In this document: piece after piece, positions 1 through 8,287 of the stretch | How positions within the stretch are numbered: the first letter of the stretch is position 1 | Layout of the letters: each line of letters begins with the position of its first letter | NCBI RefSeq assembly: GCF_003859795.1 | Contig: NZ_RQYI01000007.1 | Coordinates: 1 to 64,000, forward strand | Origin: Alloprevotella sp. OH1205_COT-284 | Lineage (GTDB): Bacteria > Bacteroidota > Bacteroidia > Bacteroidales > Bacteroidaceae | Length of the DNA stretch: 64,000 nt | Reading direction: 5' to 3' | The notes under the pieces: generated by a model | The model's database searches: none | The model's input: the letters and a program-made list of their open reading frames with translations, nothing else | Told to the model about the DNA's origin: nothing | Made by a program: the position numbers and the translations under genes

Positions 1-64
1 GACCAAGACAAAAACTCGATTTTGAAACACCTAAATCGGAGTTCTACAAAAGAATATCATAATT

Positions 65-373
65 TTGCACTTGCTGGTTGACTCTACGATGGATTACCTC
101 TCGGCTATGCAGTTAGGCATCATCGCTTCGGACTGGCTTGTCCTTAATTCCGTTTCCAACGTGGAGAAGGCGGTGAAAGCCTTGCACGGCTATAATAGAA
201 TTGACTGCTTCCTCGACAATGACGATGCGGGGCGAAGGACTTTTCAGAGATTGCATGAGTGCTTCGGGGAGAAGGTCATCGACCGTTCCTCCCTGTATGC
301 CGACCATAAGGATTTGAATGAGTTTCTGCTTTCCAAGAATGCAGGGAACAATGTTATAACAACAAAACGATAA
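65..373 (+). CDS. TOPRIM-domain protein, TraP/primase-like, 5' end missing or frameshifted
   Basis: C-terminal half of a conjugative-element TOPRIM protein (the TraP/DNA-primase-like protein of CTnDOT-type elements). Visible are the VDSTMDYLS segment, at the place of the first acidic TOPRIM motif, and LDNDDAGRRTFQRL, the DxD-type second motif. The usual N-terminal part is absent: this frame has a stop at 32-34 and the only early starts are TTG 65 or ATG 89. Frame 1 is open from base 1 to a TGA at 79-81 and could be the upstream part of the same gene joined by a frameshift, or the end of something inserted there. The window begins here, so I cannot decide. Position before traQ and the lysozyme matches the traP-traQ order of such elements. 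Confidence 0.6.
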   Translation: MHLLVDSTMDYLSAMQLGIIASDWLVLNSVSNVEKAVKALHGYNRIDCFLDNDDAGRRTFQRLHECFGEKVIDRSSLYADHKDLNEFLLSKNAGNNVITTKR

Positions 374-379
374 TGAAAG

Positions 380-841
380 ATGAAAAAGAAAATATTGAAT
401 ACGATTTGGGTAATGGGAGTGCTTGCCCTCGCAGGGTTTTGTTTATCTGCTTGTAATCATGAGTTGGATATTCAGCAGGCGTACCCGTTCACGGTAGAGA
501 CAATGCCGGTGCAAAAGCATATTGTCAAAGGACAGACGGCGGAGATACGCTGCACGCTCAAACGGCAGGGACGGTTTGATGATGCACGCTATACCATTAG
601 GTACTTTCAGCCCGACGGGAAGGGGAGATTGAAGATGGATAACGGCACGGTTTTCAAGCCCAATGACCGTTACCCGCTTACGAAAGAGGAGTTCAGGCTA
701 TATTACACCTCCGTTTCCACCGACCAGCAGACGATAGACGTGTATGTGGAGGATAATTTCGGACAGACGGCAAAACTCTCGTTTGAGTTCAACAGCCAAA
801 GGGACGAGGAAAAGGAGAAACCGAATGAGAACAAGAAGTAA
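380..841 (+). CDS. traQ: Conjugative transposon protein TraQ (DUF3872-type lipoprotein)
   Basis: 153-residue protein with a lipoprotein signal peptide: a basic MKKK start, a hydrophobic stretch and a lipobox ending at Cys25 (FCLSAC). The rest is a beta-rich domain with a highly charged, Lys/Glu-rich tail. Size, signal and position after the TOPRIM gene and before the lysozyme fit TraQ of Bacteroidetes conjugative transposons; its biochemical role is not established. It overlaps the next gene by 17 bases, indicating translational coupling within the tra operon. Confidence 0.8.
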   Translation: MKKKILNTIWVMGVLALAGFCLSACNHELDIQQAYPFTVETMPVQKHIVKGQTAEIRCTLKRQGRFDDARYTIRYFQPDGKGRLKMDNGTVFKPNDRYPLTKEEFRLYYTSVSTDQQTIDVYVEDNFGQTAKLSFEFNSQRDEEKEKPNENKK

Positions 842-1334
842 ACTTGTTGTCTTGTGTCTTGTCTGCCTTTCCTGCTTACGGCTTTCCGCTCAGGACGGAA
901 GGAGTGCCCTGCTCTCGTTGCCACCTTTTGAGCGTGCTATTGTCTGTATCAAGTACTTCGAGGGCTTACATACTTGGAAGGAGTATCCCTATGTAGGTTA
1001 CGGACATCGGCTTCTGCCCGGAGAGCCGTTCACGGTGGCGATGACGGAACGGCAGGCGGATTCCTTGCTTCGGGCAGACCTGACGAAGCGTCTGACGATG
1101 TTTAAGGATTACGGCAAGGATGCCCTGCTGCTTGCCGTCTTGTCCTACAATGTCGGGACGGGCAGGTTGCTGGGATACGGGAAACACCTCAAAAGCAGAC
1201 TACTGCGGAAGATAGAGTCGGGCGACAGGAATTTCTACCGTGAATTTATCTCTTTCTGTCGATATAAGGGCAAAGTCCTCAGAGGACTGGTTAAACGACG
1301 AAGGGTGGAGTTTGCCCTGTTTTATGTACCCTGA
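825..1334 (+). CDS. Conjugative-element lysozyme, glycoside hydrolase family 24 type
   Basis: 169 residues when started at ATG 825, which directly precedes a signal peptide (MRTRSKLVVLCLVCLSCLRL); an upstream ATG at 744 in the same frame would place a long nonsense stretch in front of the signal and is rejected. The mature part has the T4-lysozyme-like pattern: a catalytic-type Glu in KYFEGLHTWKEYPYVGYGH, then the ALLLAVLSYNVGTGRLLG helix. It probably opens peptidoglycan locally so the mating apparatus can be assembled. It is the last tra gene here and is followed by a strong hairpin. Confidence 0.82.
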   Translation: MRTRSKLVVLCLVCLSCLRLSAQDGRSALLSLPPFERAIVCIKYFEGLHTWKEYPYVGYGHRLLPGEPFTVAMTERQADSLLRADLTKRLTMFKDYGKDALLLAVLSYNVGTGRLLGYGKHLKSRLLRKIESGDRNFYREFISFCRYKGKVLRGLVKRRRVEFALFYVP

Positions 1335-1340
1335 TTATCA

Positions 1341-1384
1341 AATACGCCTCTTGCGACATTTTTATGCTCCGCAAGAGGCGTATT
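1341..1384 (+). terminator. Hairpin terminator after the tra operon
   Basis: Perfect 15-bp inverted repeat (aatacgcctcttgcg, 1341-1355; complement 1370-1384) with a 14-base loop, followed by a T-rich stretch. It starts six bases after the lysozyme stop codon. Confidence 0.85.
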
Positions 1385-1420
1385 CTTGTTGTTTTATTCG
1401 CCTTTCTCGCTATGAATGAG

Positions 1421-1428
1421 TAACTTTG
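1421..1428 (+). promoter_or_regulatory. Promoter -7 box for hamAB
   Basis: TAACTTTG matches the Bacteroidetes -7 consensus TAnnTTTG and lies 26 bases before the hamA start codon, after the terminator. Hachiman therefore appears to have its own promoter rather than being read from tra. Confidence 0.6.
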
Positions 1429-1453
1429 CAAGAAATTCTGTAAGGTAAAATTT

Positions 1454-2293
1454 ATGAAACCTCACTTTTTCAATATCATAATTCATAAAGACGACACTTT
1501 CCCAGATTTACATGGAGTATGTGCAGGATTTGAAAGTCGTCAATGGAGAAAAGAACAATTAGTAGATTATCTTTTCGAATATCTGCCGGAATTTGCTTTG
1601 ACATATTCTGAATTTGAAAATCTTAGAGGAGAAAATGTAGTCGCCAAAATGCGACAAGTAGCCAAGAGCATTTATCAATCTGAAAAATTCAAAAATAGAG
1701 GTGAGTTTGGAGAGTTGTTATTGCACGCTATAATTCGTGAAACTTATAATACAGTTCCTGCAATCAGTAAGATATATTATAAAGATGCTCCAAACGATAC
1801 GGTAAAGGGATTCGACGCCGTGCATGTGGTGGTTACAGATGAGGCTTTAGAGCTGTGGTTGGGAGAAGCTAAGTTCTATGATAATATATACAATGCTATT
1901 TCTGACGTAATTAAAGAATTAAACCAACATATTGAAGTGAAGTATGTAAAAGATGAGTTTGTTGCCATTACTAATAAGATAGATGTAAATTGGCCGCATG
2001 CAGATAGATTAAAGACTTTACTTCATCCTCATACTTCATTAGATGATGTATTCCCAAATACATGTATTCCAGTACTGCTAACATATGATTCTAACACACT
2101 TGCAAAGTATAACTATAAGTGTGAAGAATATATTCAGGAAATAACAGAAGAGTTTCAGCGAATTCATAAAAACTTTTGTGATAAGTTAGGTGATTTCCCC
2201 TTGACAATACATCTATTTTTGTTCCCGCTAAATACGAAAGCGGAACTAATAAACTCCCTTGAGTCTAAACTTAAAATCTGGCAAAAGTTATGA
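1454..2293 (+). CDS. hamA: Hachiman anti-phage system effector nuclease HamA
   Basis: 279-residue protein of the HamA/DUF1837 family. The core shows a PD-(D/E)xK-like nuclease site: GFDAVHV in a strand before LWLGEAK, with Glu138 and Lys140 of the ExK motif falling at the positions I recall for studied HamA proteins. In Hachiman, HamA forms a complex with the helicase HamB and degrades DNA once the helicase senses damaged or phage DNA. The stop overlaps the hamB start (ATGA at 2290-2293), so the pair is translationally coupled. The gene is much more AT-rich than the tra genes before it and the accessory genes after it, so it looks like separately acquired cargo of the conjugative element. Confidence 0.9.
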   Translation: MKPHFFNIIIHKDDTFPDLHGVCAGFESRQWRKEQLVDYLFEYLPEFALTYSEFENLRGENVVAKMRQVAKSIYQSEKFKNRGEFGELLLHAIIRETYNTVPAISKIYYKDAPNDTVKGFDAVHVVVTDEALELWLGEAKFYDNIYNAISDVIKELNQHIEVKYVKDEFVAITNKIDVNWPHADRLKTLLHPHTSLDDVFPNTCIPVLLTYDSNTLAKYNYKCEEYIQEITEEFQRIHKNFCDKLGDFPLTIHLFLFPLNTKAELINSLESKLKIWQKL

Positions 2294-4410
2294 AAAAAGA
2301 AGAGTTGCGAACTATATTAAGAAGAAATTTTTCTGATGATACAGATAGATTTCAAATCATAAAAGAGGTTGAGATTCTCGTTGTAACCGAACAATCTGTT
2401 GGGCAGGAGTTTGTTCTGCGATTATTGTCAAGGATTGAGGATTTTCAAGGGATGGAGACAATGATTCATAGTTTGGTTCGTCAGGTAGGACTTTTTCCTT
2501 ATCTGGAAGAAGAAAATTTATCTTTAAAAGATACCATAGCCTATGAGGTACATCGTCCCTCTGGATTCAAAGAAAACATTGTTTTTCATCATGCACAAGC
2601 AGAAGTCTATTACACTCTTTTAAGAGGGGAAAATGTTGTTCTAAGTGCTCCTACAAGTTTTGGGAAAAGCCTTATTATTGATTCCATCATAGCCTCACAA
2701 CAACATTCAAATATCTTTATTATAGTTCCAACAATCGCATTGATTGATGAAACCCGAAAACGATTATCTAAATTTAAAGACTCATATAAAATAATCACTC
2801 ATCCAAGCCAGTCTTTTTCTCAACGTAATATTTTCATCTTGACTCAAGAAAGGGCAATAGAAATAATCCCCGATGTAAATGTAGACTTCTTTGTAATAGA
2901 TGAGTTCTACAAGTTAAGTCCTCAAAAAACTGATGAGGAAAGATGCCATGTTTTAAATCAAGTGTTCTATATGTTGGTAAAAAAAGATGCCCAATTCTAT
3001 CTTTTAGGACCCAATATAGAACAAGTGACAACCTCCTTATTGGATAACATCAAATTTAAATTTATAAAAACCGATTACAAGACTGTCGTCTCAGAACGCC
3101 ATCAGGTAAATCTGAAAAATGGAGAAGACTCTATTGAACGGCTTATTGAACTGAGTTCTTCTTTGGAAGATCCGACTTTAATTTTTTGTCAATCTCCGGC
3201 AAGTGCCAATAAAGTAGCCAAAGCATTTTTCAATAGTAATAAGTTTGAAAGGACAGATGAAAATAAGGATTTGGCTGATTGGTTAAGAAGTAATTATCAT
3301 TCCCAATGGATTCTACCAGATTGTTTGGAATATGGGATAGGCATACATCACGGGAAAATTCCACGAGCAATAGCCCAAAAATGTATCAAGCTGTTTAATG
3401 AAGGGAAAATCAGATACCTTATTTGTACATCCACTTTAATAGAGGGTGTAAATACAAAGGCAAAGAACGTAATCGTGTATGATAACAAAATTGCAAAAAC
3501 AAGATTTGATTATTTCACATTTAACAATATATGTGGTCGATCTGGCAGAATGTTTTCCCATTTCATCGGACATATTTATCTTTTTCACGAGCCACCTGTC
3601 GCCGAGTTGCCTTCAGTAGATTTCCCGATTTTCTCACAAACTGATGATGCTCCAGAAAAGCTACTGATTAATGTTGATATTGAAGATTTAAACGAATCCT
3701 CTAAACGGAAATTAGAGAAGTATTTTGAACAAGATGTTTTGTCTCAAGAGACATTAAAGAAAAATTCATATATAGATTTAGACAAACAGTTACAATTAGC
3801 AAGTTTCATTCAAAGCAGACTGAATAGAATTCATAGCTTAATGAAATGGGAACAGTATCCAACCAATGAGCAGCTTAAGTTAGCATGCCTGCTAATTTGG
3901 CAATCTTTTGTGGCCCCAAAGAATCGAATATATGGAGTGAGTTCTGGGAAACAGTTGCATTTCAGACTTAATCAATTTAGAGCAGCGGGAAGTATTAAGA
4001 ACTTTATTGCTACAATTATAGAAGCAGAAGATGCCCAAACTCCAGACTCTATTAACAATGCTATAGAGTTGGCTTTTGATATTCAGCGACATTGGATAAA
4101 TTTTCAATTTCCTCGTTATCTGATGAGTTTAGGAGATATTGCAAATGATATTTTCAGAAAGAACAACCTGCCTTTGTGTGATTACTCCTACTTTGCCAGT
4201 TTGGTTGAATGTTATTTTATGTCTCCTTATGTAATACCAATGGATGAGTATGGTTTGCCGATACAAATATCAAATAAGATTGGAGAAATAACTGAAATTT
4301 CTTCCAATATAGACGAGGCATTGGAGCAACTGCGCAGATTTATTCCATCTCAACGCAAATTCTCAAGTATAGAACGAGAATTTATTGAGGATTTTAAGAT
4401 ATACATATAG
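2290..4410 (+). CDS. hamB: Hachiman anti-phage system helicase HamB
   Basis: 706-residue superfamily 2 helicase. Motifs visible in order: Walker A APTSFGKS (about residues 119-126), a DEAH-box variant VIDEFYKLS (about 202-210), GIGIHHGKIPR and LICTSTLIEGVN in the second RecA-like domain, and the arginine-finger motif NICGRSGRMF (about 412-421). The C-terminal third is helical without a recognisable family. Known role: ATP-dependent DNA translocation and damage sensing that releases the HamA nuclease. The gene keeps the AT-rich composition of hamA. The DEFY variant in motif II keeps the essential Asp-Glu pair. Confidence 0.9.
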   Translation: MKKEELRTILRRNFSDDTDRFQIIKEVEILVVTEQSVGQEFVLRLLSRIEDFQGMETMIHSLVRQVGLFPYLEEENLSLKDTIAYEVHRPSGFKENIVFHHAQAEVYYTLLRGENVVLSAPTSFGKSLIIDSIIASQQHSNIFIIVPTIALIDETRKRLSKFKDSYKIITHPSQSFSQRNIFILTQERAIEIIPDVNVDFFVIDEFYKLSPQKTDEERCHVLNQVFYMLVKKDAQFYLLGPNIEQVTTSLLDNIKFKFIKTDYKTVVSERHQVNLKNGEDSIERLIELSSSLEDPTLIFCQSPASANKVAKAFFNSNKFERTDENKDLADWLRSNYHSQWILPDCLEYGIGIHHGKIPRAIAQKCIKLFNEGKIRYLICTSTLIEGVNTKAKNVIVYDNKIAKTRFDYFTFNNICGRSGRMFSHFIGHIYLFHEPPVAELPSVDFPIFSQTDDAPEKLLINVDIEDLNESSKRKLEKYFEQDVLSQETLKKNSYIDLDKQLQLASFIQSRLNRIHSLMKWEQYPTNEQLKLACLLIWQSFVAPKNRIYGVSSGKQLHFRLNQFRAAGSIKNFIATIIEAEDAQTPDSINNAIELAFDIQRHWINFQFPRYLMSLGDIANDIFRKNNLPLCDYSYFASLVECYFMSPYVIPMDEYGLPIQISNKIGEITEISSNIDEALEQLRRFIPSQRKFSSIEREFIEDFKIYI

Positions 4411-4466
4411 TTTCTTGCAATACATCTCATGAATTAGATACAAGATTGTTTTTATAGTGGCTTTTT

Positions 4467-4505
4467 GTTACTTTTGAGCCGTCTCAACTCACCGTCAAAA
4501 GTAAC
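4467..4505 (+). terminator. Inverted repeat after hamB
   Basis: gttacttttga (4467-4477) pairs with tcaaaagtaac (4495-4505). It sits between the convergent hamB and the accessory operon and may end hamAB transcription; the T-run is modest. Confidence 0.5.
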
Positions 4506-4571
4506 GAGGTATTTTTCATCGGGGTTTCTTTGCTCCTTTCTTTGTCCGCCCGAAGCTCACAAAAGAAAGGA

Positions 4572-4595
4572 GCGGTCGGCAAATCTGCCGACCGC
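4572..4595 (-). terminator. Terminator of the minus-strand accessory operon
   Basis: gcggtcggc / gccgaccgc stem with a short AAATCT loop, immediately downstream of the stop codon (4597-4599) of the last minus-strand gene. Confidence 0.65.
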
Positions 4596-4596
4596 T

Positions 4597-4827
4597 TTAC
4601 TCCGTCTGTTCTTCTTGAATGGTTATCCGTCCCGTCCTTATTTCGGGGTGGGTGGAGAAAGCCCAATTGATTTCCTCATCAGGAAGAGTGCTGTGAACGT
4701 TTCCGCCCATTACCAATCCGCAATCCTGAATGACCTTTTGCCGTGCTTCTTCTCTGCTCTCGGCAACCACTTCAAACACTCCCTCGAAAACGTATTGTGT
4801 CCGTACTCTATAAACTTTCTTCTTCAT
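4597..4827 (-). CDS. Small conjugative-element protein, unknown function
   Basis: 76 residues from ATG 4827 (MKKKVYRVRTQYVFEG); a TTG five codons upstream is less likely. One alpha-beta domain: the strand pattern YRVRTQYVFEGVFEVVAES followed by a helix REEARQKVIQ resembles small DUF-type proteins found in mobile elements. No catalytic motif. Last gene of the accessory operon, five bases from its upstream neighbour. Confidence 0.65.
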   Translation of the reverse strand: MKKKVYRVRTQYVFEGVFEVVAESREEARQKVIQDCGLVMGGNVHSTLPDEEINWAFSTHPEIRTGRITIQEEQTE

Positions 4828-4831
4828 ATTC

Positions 4832-5086
4832 TCAAAATTCAACCTTTAATAATCTGTGTTCCTTTGGCTCTCCATTGGATAACCTGCGATGGGTAAGCCA
4901 AAAATGGTGTGCGCCATAGCCGTATGCAAAGAACTTGTCAAGTTCCGTTTCTTCGGCTATCCGCTTGACGGCTGCCCTCAGTTCCTCTTCATTGGCGGAT
5001 AGAGTAATGGCATTGATTACCCTTATAAGGATATGAGGTATCTCGTCCGCCCAATTGCATACGATGCTTTCAATTTCTGCTTTCAT
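4832..5086 (-). CDS. Small conjugative-element protein, unknown function
   Basis: 84 residues, mostly helical and acidic, with an aromatic/His stretch FFAYGYGAHHFWLTHRR near the C-terminus. No recognised family. It sits between the PcfJ-like gene and the 76-residue gene, with short gaps on both sides typical of one operon. Confidence 0.65.
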   Translation of the reverse strand: MKAEIESIVCNWADEIPHILIRVINAITLSANEEELRAAVKRIAEETELDKFFAYGYGAHHFWLTHRRLSNGEPKEHRLLKVEF

Positions 5087-5113
5087 TACTGTGATAGTTT
5101 TATGGTTTGTACT

Positions 5114-6388
5114 TTATGCTGTTTGTCTCATTCGCTGACGGATTAGCCGTTTGTTGGCATTGACAAGGTTCACGATTTGGTCGTGATATTCTGTGTTTTG
5201 ATTGCATATGCCACGACTTTGCACCACTTTGAGCGTGTCCAAATTGACCTCAATCGTTTCTATCCGTCTGCCCTCAATGGTTGCCGAAAGAATAAGCGAG
5301 TTCTCTTTGAGATAGTAGGCATTATCGAACACGCAATGGTGCATTGCCACCCCCTCCTCCAAATGTTCCTGCACACTCTCCAAAACGTGGACTTGAATAG
5401 TGCCGTTTGTGAAACAAAGACCGAAGAACTTGGATTTGAGTTCGTGGAAACGCTTTTCATTCTCTATTGCCTTTTGGCGTTTCTTCTCCTTTTCTTCCTT
5501 TTCCCTCTGTTTGCGAAGTTCGCTTTGTCTGCGGTTGTGTTCCCTATGCAGGTCGGTGGGGCAAACATACTTCGGGCTGTGTATGTCCTTGCCCAGCCTG
5601 CGGAGCATATCCACATAGTCGCACCATATCGAAATGTCCTCTATGTCATAGCCGTTGCGAGTGGCTACTTTGTAGGACTGCCAACAAGCATCAAATGTCC
5701 TCGAATTATTAAGGAAGTATTTCAGATGCCCGGTTCTTCCAGCTTTCATCAATGTTTCCGCACGGCTGTCGGACAACAAGGCAGGAATGAGAACGGTCGG
5801 TGCGATGTCGTGAAAATCATTCTTAAATCCATTCCTGCGGAATGTGTCCGTCGCTTTGAACTTGGGATATATCGGGGAGTACGATATATGGCGATAGGCT
5901 TCGTTGTCGTTGCGGATTGCCATAGGCGAGCAATAGGAAAAGGTGTCGATGTATTTGCCCAATACTCTCTGAACGGCAATAATCGTCTTTCTTCCTTGTG
6001 CATTCCACCAATATTGACCAATTTCAATAACGCAGGACGTTGCTTTACAACCTTTCTCCATTTCCACAGAAAGGAGGAACATTCTTAGTATTTGGTACTC
6101 TCCACAAGTGGTAAGTATCGTAAAGTATTGCTTCTGCCTTATCTTGCGTTCAAAGGTTTCCCTAACCTGCAACCTTGCCCTGCAATGAGGGCAGGTGCAG
6201 ATGTCTGTCGGCTTCTCCATTGTCCAACTATGCCCACAATCCATACACGTTGTGCGACCTTTGGGCAGTCGATAGGCAAAGTGGTCTATACACTCACGAA
6301 AAGCCCATTTGCTCTGTGTCTTGGTTATCGGTCGCAGTTTTTTGCTCTCGGCAAGTACTGCCTTCTCAAATCTGTTTCTCGGTTTCAT
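5114..6388 (-). CDS. PcfJ-like conjugative-element protein
   Basis: 424 residues. The N-terminal region has a zinc-ribbon-like pair (CMDC, then CTCPHC, about residues 48-75). A Lys/Glu-rich coiled stretch follows at about 290-320, and then the PcfJ signature with MHHCVFDNAYY and LSATIEGRRIETIEVNL. PcfJ-domain proteins are common cargo of conjugative plasmids and transposons; their activity is not established. The zinc ribbon suggests nucleic acid binding. Transcribed with ArdA and PcfK-like genes. Confidence 0.8.
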   Translation of the reverse strand: MKPRNRFEKAVLAESKKLRPITKTQSKWAFRECIDHFAYRLPKGRTTCMDCGHSWTMEKPTDICTCPHCRARLQVRETFERKIRQKQYFTILTTCGEYQILRMFLLSVEMEKGCKATSCVIEIGQYWWNAQGRKTIIAVQRVLGKYIDTFSYCSPMAIRNDNEAYRHISYSPIYPKFKATDTFRRNGFKNDFHDIAPTVLIPALLSDSRAETLMKAGRTGHLKYFLNNSRTFDACWQSYKVATRNGYDIEDISIWCDYVDMLRRLGKDIHSPKYVCPTDLHREHNRRQSELRKQREKEEKEKKRQKAIENEKRFHELKSKFFGLCFTNGTIQVHVLESVQEHLEEGVAMHHCVFDNAYYLKENSLILSATIEGRRIETIEVNLDTLKVVQSRGICNQNTEYHDQIVNLVNANKRLIRQRMRQTA

Positions 6389-6404
6389 AATCTGTCCTCC
6401 TTAA

Positions 6405-6935
6405 TCAGTTGTTACGAAATACATAGCCGTCCTTATACCAAAAGTCCGTGTCGAAAAGGTCATCGGCATATTTGGAGAAGTCGAAGTAACTCAATGCAAA
6501 ATCGGATAATTCATTCTCCATTTTCGCAAGTTCCTCCGCAAAATCTTCCTTGCTTGCATAATTTCCGATGTAGTCGGATTGGAAAGATTTCACAAGGCTG
6601 TAAGCGTCTTGTGTGAGTTGGGCGTTGTTGCCGTCTGCCCACACCCAAAAGGCTTCTTTCTCCGTGTCGTTCAGTCTGTCCAACTCGTCCCGAAGTTCAA
6701 AGAAGGTTTCCTCCAAATGGCTCTCGGCTATCAGACCATCGGGGATTTCCTCCCACGCTTGGAACATATATTCAGGTTCTTCCTCGTCCTCGTGTATCTC
6801 GGCACAACGCTCCATAAAGCCGTCCAAATCGTAGAAGTCCGAAAGTTCCACCCATTCGCCCTGCAATGAGCTGTTGTTGTACTTGGCATAAGTGCCTACA
6901 TAGATACGTGCTTCGTTCAAATCCTTTGTGTCCAT
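6405..6935 (-). CDS. ardA: Antirestriction protein ArdA
   Basis: 176-residue strongly acidic protein. N-terminus ARIYVGTYAKYNNSSLQGEWVEL and the motif DYIGNYASKEDFAEELA are characteristic of ArdA, a DNA-mimic that blocks type I restriction-modification enzymes when a conjugative element enters a new host. ArdA proteins are typically about 165-180 residues. It lies between the PcfJ-like and PcfK-like genes. Confidence 0.93.
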   Translation of the reverse strand: MDTKDLNEARIYVGTYAKYNNSSLQGEWVELSDFYDLDGFMERCAEIHEDEEEPEYMFQAWEEIPDGLIAESHLEETFFELRDELDRLNDTEKEAFWVWADGNNAQLTQDAYSLVKSFQSDYIGNYASKEDFAEELAKMENELSDFALSYFDFSKYADDLFDTDFWYKDGYVFRNN

Positions 6936-6957
6936 TTTTCTTTCGTTGTTTAGAGGG

Positions 6958-7374
6958 TTAAAACTCGAATAATGAAGGTTGGGTTATCTGCTGTTCCACC
7001 TGCTTCTCCGCTTTTGGTTTCTTGGCGGTAAGTTTGCGGTATTCCTCCGCTTGGTATCGCTCGATAGCCTTTTTCCGTGCGTCTGCTTTTTCCTCCTCTG
7101 TAAGTTCGATAGTATGGTTTACCACGACTTGGCAGTTGATGGACTTGCCCACCTCGATGTTATCCTCATCGTAATAGTGAACGGCAAGGGAATATACCTC
7201 CTCATCGGACAGACCTGCACACTCCATTCTTTGAACTTCCGTCAAGATGTAGGTAATGCACTCGTCTATATTCTTGCTCTCCTTGCGGAAATTCTCCGCA
7301 AAGAGTTCATCGTATGATGCTCTCGTTTCCAAATAGTTTTGGATAACATCCTTGAAATGTTCTGTACCTTTCAT
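6958..7374 (-). CDS. PcfK-like protein (family related to the Cas9 inhibitor AcrIIA9)
   Basis: 138 residues from ATG 7374; the open frame extends further upstream but into the neighbouring gene. N-terminal MKGTEHFKDVIQNYLETRASYDELFAENF and the later VQRMECAGLSDEEVYSLAVHYYDEDNI stretch, a basic helical tail and a terminal PSLFEF motif fit the PcfK-like family. From general knowledge, the anti-CRISPR AcrIIA9 was described from PcfK-like proteins of gut mobile elements; whether this copy inhibits Cas9 is inference. The PSLFEF end resembles a short peptide for binding a partner such as the DNA sliding clamp. Confidence 0.75.
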   Translation of the reverse strand: MKGTEHFKDVIQNYLETRASYDELFAENFRKESKNIDECITYILTEVQRMECAGLSDEEVYSLAVHYYDEDNIEVGKSINCQVVVNHTIELTEEEKADARKKAIERYQAEEYRKLTAKKPKAEKQVEQQITQPSLFEF

Positions 7375-7391
7375 TGTCTTTGTTGTTTTTA

Positions 7392-7982
7392 TCAGTTGAA
7401 TAATGTTCCGTTGGATAGAAATTCGTAGTTGTTTGCTTCGCAACTCTCGGCAAAGGCTTCTTCGCTGAGTTGATATTCCATATCGTCCCTGCAAGCCTTG
7501 AAAAAGCCATTCAAACATCTGTCCATAAGTTCGTATAATGTGGTTTGGTCGGGAGATTTCAAAAAATCATATATAGGCTGTAATATCTCATAGTCCATAT
7601 AGTAGCCCGTCAGCACACAATCGTCCGTAACAAATACACGACTCTTGCGTTTTGTCTTGTAATTGTGTCCCCAAATGGTCTTAGGTAGATACAAGTCGTT
7701 CCAATAGTTATTGACAAGGTATTTCAGAAGTCTTGTTCCTTTCAGATTGTCTTCCTCCTCGCTGTAATGAGAAGTAAAACGATACCAATAGGTGCAACTA
7801 TCGTATGACCATCTATCCACTTTGATATTGAATATTCGTTCAAATGCTTGCAACGTGGCTCGGTTCTCTCTGTCCCAAGCATAGTCGTAATGTTCCGCCC
7901 AAAGGCTGTGTGCCTTCGCTTGTGCCTCTCTTGTCAGTTCGTGGAGGTTATATACCTCGTATGTTCTTGTTTCCGTCCTCAT
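7392..7982 (-). CDS. Conserved mobile-element protein, unknown function
   Basis: 196 residues. The opening MRTETRTYEVYNLHELTREAQAKA (a beta-strand followed by 'L(T/S)xxAxxKA') resembles a family of hypothetical phage and conjugative-element proteins. The rest is rich in Tyr, Trp and Asp. No catalytic motif is evident. Operon member with gaps of 12-18 bases to its neighbours. Confidence 0.65.
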   Translation of the reverse strand: MRTETRTYEVYNLHELTREAQAKAHSLWAEHYDYAWDRENRATLQAFERIFNIKVDRWSYDSCTYWYRFTSHYSEEEDNLKGTRLLKYLVNNYWNDLYLPKTIWGHNYKTKRKSRVFVTDDCVLTGYYMDYEILQPIYDFLKSPDQTTLYELMDRCLNGFFKACRDDMEYQLSEEAFAESCEANNYEFLSNGTLFN

Positions 7983-7994
7983 ATTCGTTTGATG

Positions 7995-8276
7995 TTATCG
8001 GGTTGTATTATTGATGATGTCTTCTCCGTTGTCCGCAAAGACCTCGATAGTCGGCTGTCCTCCATTTTCCTCTATGGATAGGTTTTCGGAGGTGTCATAC
8101 AAGGTTTCTCCGTCTGTGATGATGATTTTCTCATCATCCTCAAAGCAAAGCACGTCCTCACCTTGCCACGACTTGACAAGGGCAACGGCTTCCTCGTAAT
8201 TCTCGGCTGTTACTTCAAATCGGGTGCGTTCCCAACAAGTAACCTTTCTGTCTTGGTAAAATCTGAATGCTTCCAT
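7995..8276 (-). CDS. Small acidic conjugative-element protein
   Basis: 93 residues. N-terminal FRFYQDRKVTCWERTRFEVTAENYEEAVALVKSW is a strand-helix unit similar in style to the 76-residue protein at 4597-4827; the C-terminal half is very acidic. Function unknown; a DNA-mimic or antirestriction role is only a guess from the charge and neighbours. Confidence 0.6.
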   Translation of the reverse strand: MEAFRFYQDRKVTCWERTRFEVTAENYEEAVALVKSWQGEDVLCFEDDEKIIITDGETLYDTSENLSIEENGGQPTIEVFADNGEDIINNTTR

Positions 8277-8287
8277 TGTTCCTATTT

